A stretch of DNA of 64,000 nucleotides, taken from assembly GCA_021847015.1 (NCBI GenBank), contig JAJZVW010000016.1:1-64000 (forward strand), read 5' to 3'. The first letter of the stretch is position 1. Every line of letters starts with the position of its first letter. Below the pieces are notes generated by a model, which was given only the letters and a program-made list of their open reading frames with translations, did not search any database and was not told the DNA's origin. This DNA is from Pseudomonadota bacterium. Its GTDB lineage: Bacteria; Pseudomonadota; Alphaproteobacteria; Rhodospirillales; Magnetospirillaceae. This document shows positions 60,936 through 64,000 of the stretch, piece by piece. Both the position numbers and the translations under genes were made by a program.

Positions 60936-60967
60936 CGCGGGGAGGCCGGCCGCGCCGCCTCCCCGCG
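60936..60967 (-). terminator. Hairpin after the secreted-protein gene
   Basis: Perfect 11-bp arms CGCGGGGAGGC (60936-60946) and GCCTCCCCGCG (60957-60967) around a 10-base loop, 7 bases after the stop at 60975 on the minus strand. No T-run. Confidence 0.6.
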
Positions 60968-60974
60968 CTTCCGG

Positions 60975-61445
60975 CTATTTGGCGGCGGCCGGATGGCCGG
61001 CTTCGCACAGTTTCCAGTCGTCCCCCTGGAGCGCGTAGAGCATCACCAGCTTCCTGCCCGTGCTGCTGTCGATCACGACCCGGAAACGGCCGCCGTTGCA
61101 GGACCCCGCGATCTTCTCGGGCGGGGTCTTGACGTGCTTGGAACGCAGGCACGCATAGGCCGATTTCGGGATGTCGCCCTCCAGCGGCGCAAGGGCCTGC
61201 CGATCCATCTGGACCCGGTAGTTGGGCTGGCCGTTTTCCTCGGCGCCCAGAACGTCGATGGTGCCGAAACGCGAGGAATAGTGGCCCGCCGTGACCGGAC
61301 TGGCGGTGAGCGGCCCGGCGAACGGATGGAAGGACACCGCCGAGCAGGCGGGCGGCTTTTCGCGGCGGTTGGCGGCGGACGCGGGAAGGACCGGGGACAG
61401 GCCGAGGGCGGCTATGACCCCCAGGGCGAGCGGGGCGCGGAGCAT
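60975..61445 (-). CDS. Secreted protein of unknown function
   Basis: 156 aa. Signal peptide with cleavage near ASAAN (residue 25). The mature protein has four cysteines (PACSAV, YACLRS, GSCNGG, KLCEAG), possibly two disulfides in the periplasm. No family recognised. The 292 bases between it and the GlmS-like gene hold no gene I can support. Confidence 0.7.
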   Translation of the reverse strand: MLRAPLALGVIAALGLSPVLPASAANRREKPPACSAVSFHPFAGPLTASPVTAGHYSSRFGTIDVLGAEENGQPNYRVQMDRQALAPLEGDIPKSAYACLRSKHVKTPPEKIAGSCNGGRFRVVIDSSTGRKLVMLYALQGDDWKLCEAGHPAAAK

Positions 61446-61737
61446 GGACCGTAATCTCCTGACGGTGGGGCGAAAAGCGCATAAGGATATCCCTCACCCA
61501 TCGGCGGCGGACAAGCCTGCCTGGGGGATAGGGTCCATGCGTCGTACCCCATAAAACAGCCGCATTCCCGCGCTTTCCTTCTCCCGATCGGCGTTGACGG
61601 GTGAGGGGGGTTTGCCTACACTCCGACCGGCGAAGACAAGGTGAAATGCCCATCGACGAGGCTGGGGGCGGTCCGGCCCCGTTTCTTCCATTCCTCCGCC
61701 GATCCCGCCGCGACAGCTTCCCGCCAGGCCGAAATAC

Positions 61738-64000
61738 ATGTGTGGAATAGCCGCTTTCCTAAGCAACGAGGCCTGGACCTCTCCGTGTGACTTAACCGCC
61801 TTTCGCGAGATCGACAGGCTATTGGCAACGGCCCAGCCGGGCGGATGGCCCCCGGTCATCGCCGCGCTGGACCGGCTGGCCGGGGAGTTCCTTCCGCTCA
61901 ACGGCTTTTCCGTCCATGCCGAGATCGCCGGCCGGGCCGAGGCGCGCGCCCTCTTCGCCTCCATCGCCGCCAGCCTGGGCGCCTTGCGCCAGCGCGCCGA
62001 GGACGAGATCGCCGCCCAGGGGCGCACCGATCTGGTGGAACAGGCCAAGGAACGGCTGTCGGACTATCTGTGGCAGGTGGAGACCGAGGTTCTGGGGAAT
62101 GTCGGCCGGGTCGGCCGGCTGCTGCCGGTGCCGTTCGGGCAGGCGGACCGCGCCAGCCATTTTCTCGCCTGGTCCGTCGAAGCGGTCCTCCAGGGTCTCG
62201 ACAAGCTGGAGGTGCGCGGCCGGGACTCGGCCGGGATCGGCATCGCCCTGGAGCTTGACGGCGACGCCCCCGTCGAGGCCGCGCTGGCCCCGGAACTGCG
62301 GGCCGAGCTGACACGCCGCCTTGCCCTCGACGAGGCCGCCGCCACGCAGATGCTGGTGCAGCGGACCGCCGAGGGGCGCTGGGCGGTGCGGGCCACCTAC
62401 AAGGTGGCCAATCTGGTCGGCCGCCTGGGCGAGAACGGCGCCGCGCTGCGCTCGGTCATCAACGGCGACGACCTGCTGTGGGCGATTGCGCCGCGCCTCA
62501 AGGCCGTCAGCATCATCAGCCACACCCGCTGGGCGTCCAACGGCCTCATCAACGTGCCCAACTGCCACCCCATCGACGGCCGCATCACCCGCGACGGGAT
62601 CGAGGGGGAAAACGGCGACGCCTGCGCCAGCAGCTTCGTGCTGAACGGGGACGTGGACAATTACCCCACCCTGTTGGCCACCTCGGTGCAGTCCCGCGGA
62701 CTGGCCATCAACCCGGCGGTCAACACCGACGCCAAGATCCTGCCCGTCGTCTTCTCCCTGGACACGCCCCTCGACGATCCCCTGGACAGCCGCTTCCTCG
62801 GCGTCATGCGGCGCTGCCAGGGCTCGTTCGCCATCATCCTCCAGCATCTCGGCCATCCGCGCCGGCTGATGGTGGGACAGAAGGGCAGCGGCCAGGCCCT
62901 CTACATCGGACAAGTGCCGGACGGCTTCGTGGTCGCCTCCGAAGTCTACGGCATCGCCGCCTTGTGCCGCTCGTACTGGCCGATGAACGCGGGCGGGGAT
63001 TTGGGCGTCGCGGTGGAACTGGATGCGCGGGGGAATCCGCGGTTCTCCGGGCATACCCTGGCCGGTTCCGCGGCCTGGACGCCCGCCCCGGAAGCGATCC
63101 AGATCTTCGCCCGCGACATCTTCCGCGGCGACTTCCCCACCTACATCGAGAAGGAAGTGAGCGAGGCACCCGCCAGCGTGCGCAAGACCCTGGCCGGCAA
63201 GTACCGCAAGGAGGAGGGCCGCGTCCGCTTCCTGGTCCAGGGCTTCGGCAACGGCGAATTGCTGATGCGCCGGCTGGTCAGCCGCGACCAGCCGCCGGTG
63301 CGCCGGATCATCGTCTGCGGCCAGGGCACGGCGGCGGTGGCCGCCATGGGCGTGGCCCATCTGATCCGCCGCGCCGTGGCCCCGGCGGGGATCGCCGTCG
63401 AGGCCGGCAAGGCGTCGGAACTGTTCGGCTTCATGGCCGACGGCCGCTTCGACGACGCCATGGTGGTGGCCGTCTCGCAATCGGGAACCACGACCGACAC
63501 CAACCGCATCGTCGACCTGGCGAAGGCGCGCGGCGCCTGGATTCACGCCATCGTCAACCGGCGCAATTCCGCCCTGGTGCAAAAGGCCCATTCGTTCCTC
63601 TACACCTCGGACGGCCGCGACGTGGAGATGAGCGTCGCCTCCACCAAGGCGTATTATTCCCAGGTCACCGCCGGCAAGCTGCTGGGCCTTCTGCTCGCCA
63701 ACCAGCTCGGGACCCTGAACGAACGCCAGATCCTCGACGACGTCGAGGCGCTGGAAGCCTTGCCCGGGTGCATCCAGACGGTGCTGGACCGCCGCGAGCA
63801 GGTGGCCGCCATGGCCGCCCGCACCGCGCCCTACACCCGCAACTGGGCGATCGTCGGCAACGGCGCCAACCGCATCGCCGCCGAGGAGATCCGCATCAAG
63901 CTGAGCGAGCTGTGCTACAAGGGTATTCCCTGCGACGTCACCGAAGACAAGAAGCACATCGACCTGTCCACCGAGCCGCTGACCATCGTCGTCGCCAACG
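61738..64000 (+). CDS. GlmS-like amidotransferase/sugar isomerase with large insertion (partial)
   Basis: Open from ATG 61738 to the window end (754 codons, 3' end missing). MCGI gives the N-terminal nucleophile cysteine of class II glutamine amidotransferases. RGRDSAG (160-166), SHTRWASNG (261-269), CHPID (near 276) and LNGDVDN (302-308) match GlmS motifs RGYDSAG, HTRWATHG and HNGIIEN. About 130 extra, mostly helical residues lie between Cys2 and RGRDSAG, where E. coli GlmS has about 25. Two SIS domains follow: AVSQSGTTTDT and MSVASTKAYYSQ (first), VGNGANRIAAEEIRIKL (second). It probably transfers amide nitrogen to a sugar phosphate; substrate unknown. Confidence 0.8.
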   Translation, partial: MCGIAAFLSNEAWTSPCDLTAFREIDRLLATAQPGGWPPVIAALDRLAGEFLPLNGFSVHAEIAGRAEARALFASIAASLGALRQRAEDEIAAQGRTDLVEQAKERLSDYLWQVETEVLGNVGRVGRLLPVPFGQADRASHFLAWSVEAVLQGLDKLEVRGRDSAGIGIALELDGDAPVEAALAPELRAELTRRLALDEAAATQMLVQRTAEGRWAVRATYKVANLVGRLGENGAALRSVINGDDLLWAIAPRLKAVSIISHTRWASNGLINVPNCHPIDGRITRDGIEGENGDACASSFVLNGDVDNYPTLLATSVQSRGLAINPAVNTDAKILPVVFSLDTPLDDPLDSRFLGVMRRCQGSFAIILQHLGHPRRLMVGQKGSGQALYIGQVPDGFVVASEVYGIAALCRSYWPMNAGGDLGVAVELDARGNPRFSGHTLAGSAAWTPAPEAIQIFARDIFRGDFPTYIEKEVSEAPASVRKTLAGKYRKEEGRVRFLVQGFGNGELLMRRLVSRDQPPVRRIIVCGQGTAAVAAMGVAHLIRRAVAPAGIAVEAGKASELFGFMADGRFDDAMVVAVSQSGTTTDTNRIVDLAKARGAWIHAIVNRRNSALVQKAHSFLYTSDGRDVEMSVASTKAYYSQVTAGKLLGLLLANQLGTLNERQILDDVEALEALPGCIQTVLDRREQVAAMAARTAPYTRNWAIVGNGANRIAAEEIRIKLSELCYKGIPCDVTEDKKHIDLSTEPLTIVVAN

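Overview
The window is a dense, GC-rich bacterial chromosome segment, almost certainly from an alphaproteobacterium of the Rhodospirillales (Magnetospirillum/Phaeospirillum-like). This rests on the bc1 operon petABC, the order mdh-sucCD-sucAB-lpd, the order kdsD-lptC-lptA-lptB-rpoN-ptsN, sdhCDAB, argD-argF-hslO and ethylmalonyl-CoA-pathway-type genes. The genus is inference. No prophage, insertion sequence or CRISPR array was seen.

Layout. 0.2-3.3 kb: argD-argF-hslO (arginine synthesis plus the redox chaperone Hsp33). 3.3-6.9 kb: a lipoprotein and two tandem TrkH cation-uptake subunits. 6.9-7.0 kb: two long perfect inverted repeats. 7.1-11.1 kb: mtnP-mtnA-aldolase/dehydrogenase, which together look like a 5'-deoxynucleoside salvage route. 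11.2-13.8 kb: cytochrome bc1. 13.9-17.7 kb: trmL, a soluble chemoreceptor-like protein next to an oxygen-binding di-iron (ODP-type) protein, and a GH13 glucosidase. 17.7-26.6 kb: TCA-cycle operon. 26.8-33.0 kb: zapE, a DHH phosphoesterase, a lipoprotein and succinate dehydrogenase. 33.2-42.0 kb: housekeeping genes (rsmE, nfeD/qmcA, gpsA, YciI, EVE), a mesaconyl-CoA hydratase/malyl-CoA lyase-family pair, LysE, GNAT, a deacetylase and a GST. 42.0-48.5 kb: LPS transport, sigma-54, PTS-Ntr and RNase D. 48.5-53.6 kb: tRNA-Leu, cytochrome bd (cydABX) and small envelope or redox genes. 53.6-60.8 kb: a form IAq RuBisCO cluster (cbbR divergent from cbbLSQO, then beta-carbonic anhydrase), ending beside the 3' end of tRNA-Arg(CCT). 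60.9-64.0 kb: a secreted protein and an unusual GlmS-like enzyme cut by the window end.

Physiology. A complete oxoglutarate-to-malate TCA segment, succinate dehydrogenase, bc1 and a high-affinity bd oxidase point to flexible, oxygen-adaptable respiration. RuBisCO plus carbonic anhydrase adds CO2 fixation, and the mesaconyl-CoA hydratase suggests ethylmalonyl-CoA-type C2 assimilation elsewhere in the genome.

The most interesting points are: (1) the chemoreceptor-like/ODP gene pair as a possible split oxygen or redox sensor; (2) a 16-base direct repeat of the tRNA-Arg end (14 of 16 identical) at the far edge of the RuBisCO cluster, suggesting it arrived as a tRNA-integrated island; (3) a Gly-to-Ser change in the first filter loop of one TrkH, as in sodium-selective HKT proteins; (4) a fused aldolase/dehydrogenase in the mtnP-mtnA operon; (5) a GlmS relative with a large insertion in its amidotransferase domain. 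All calls come from reading the sequence; no database search was run.
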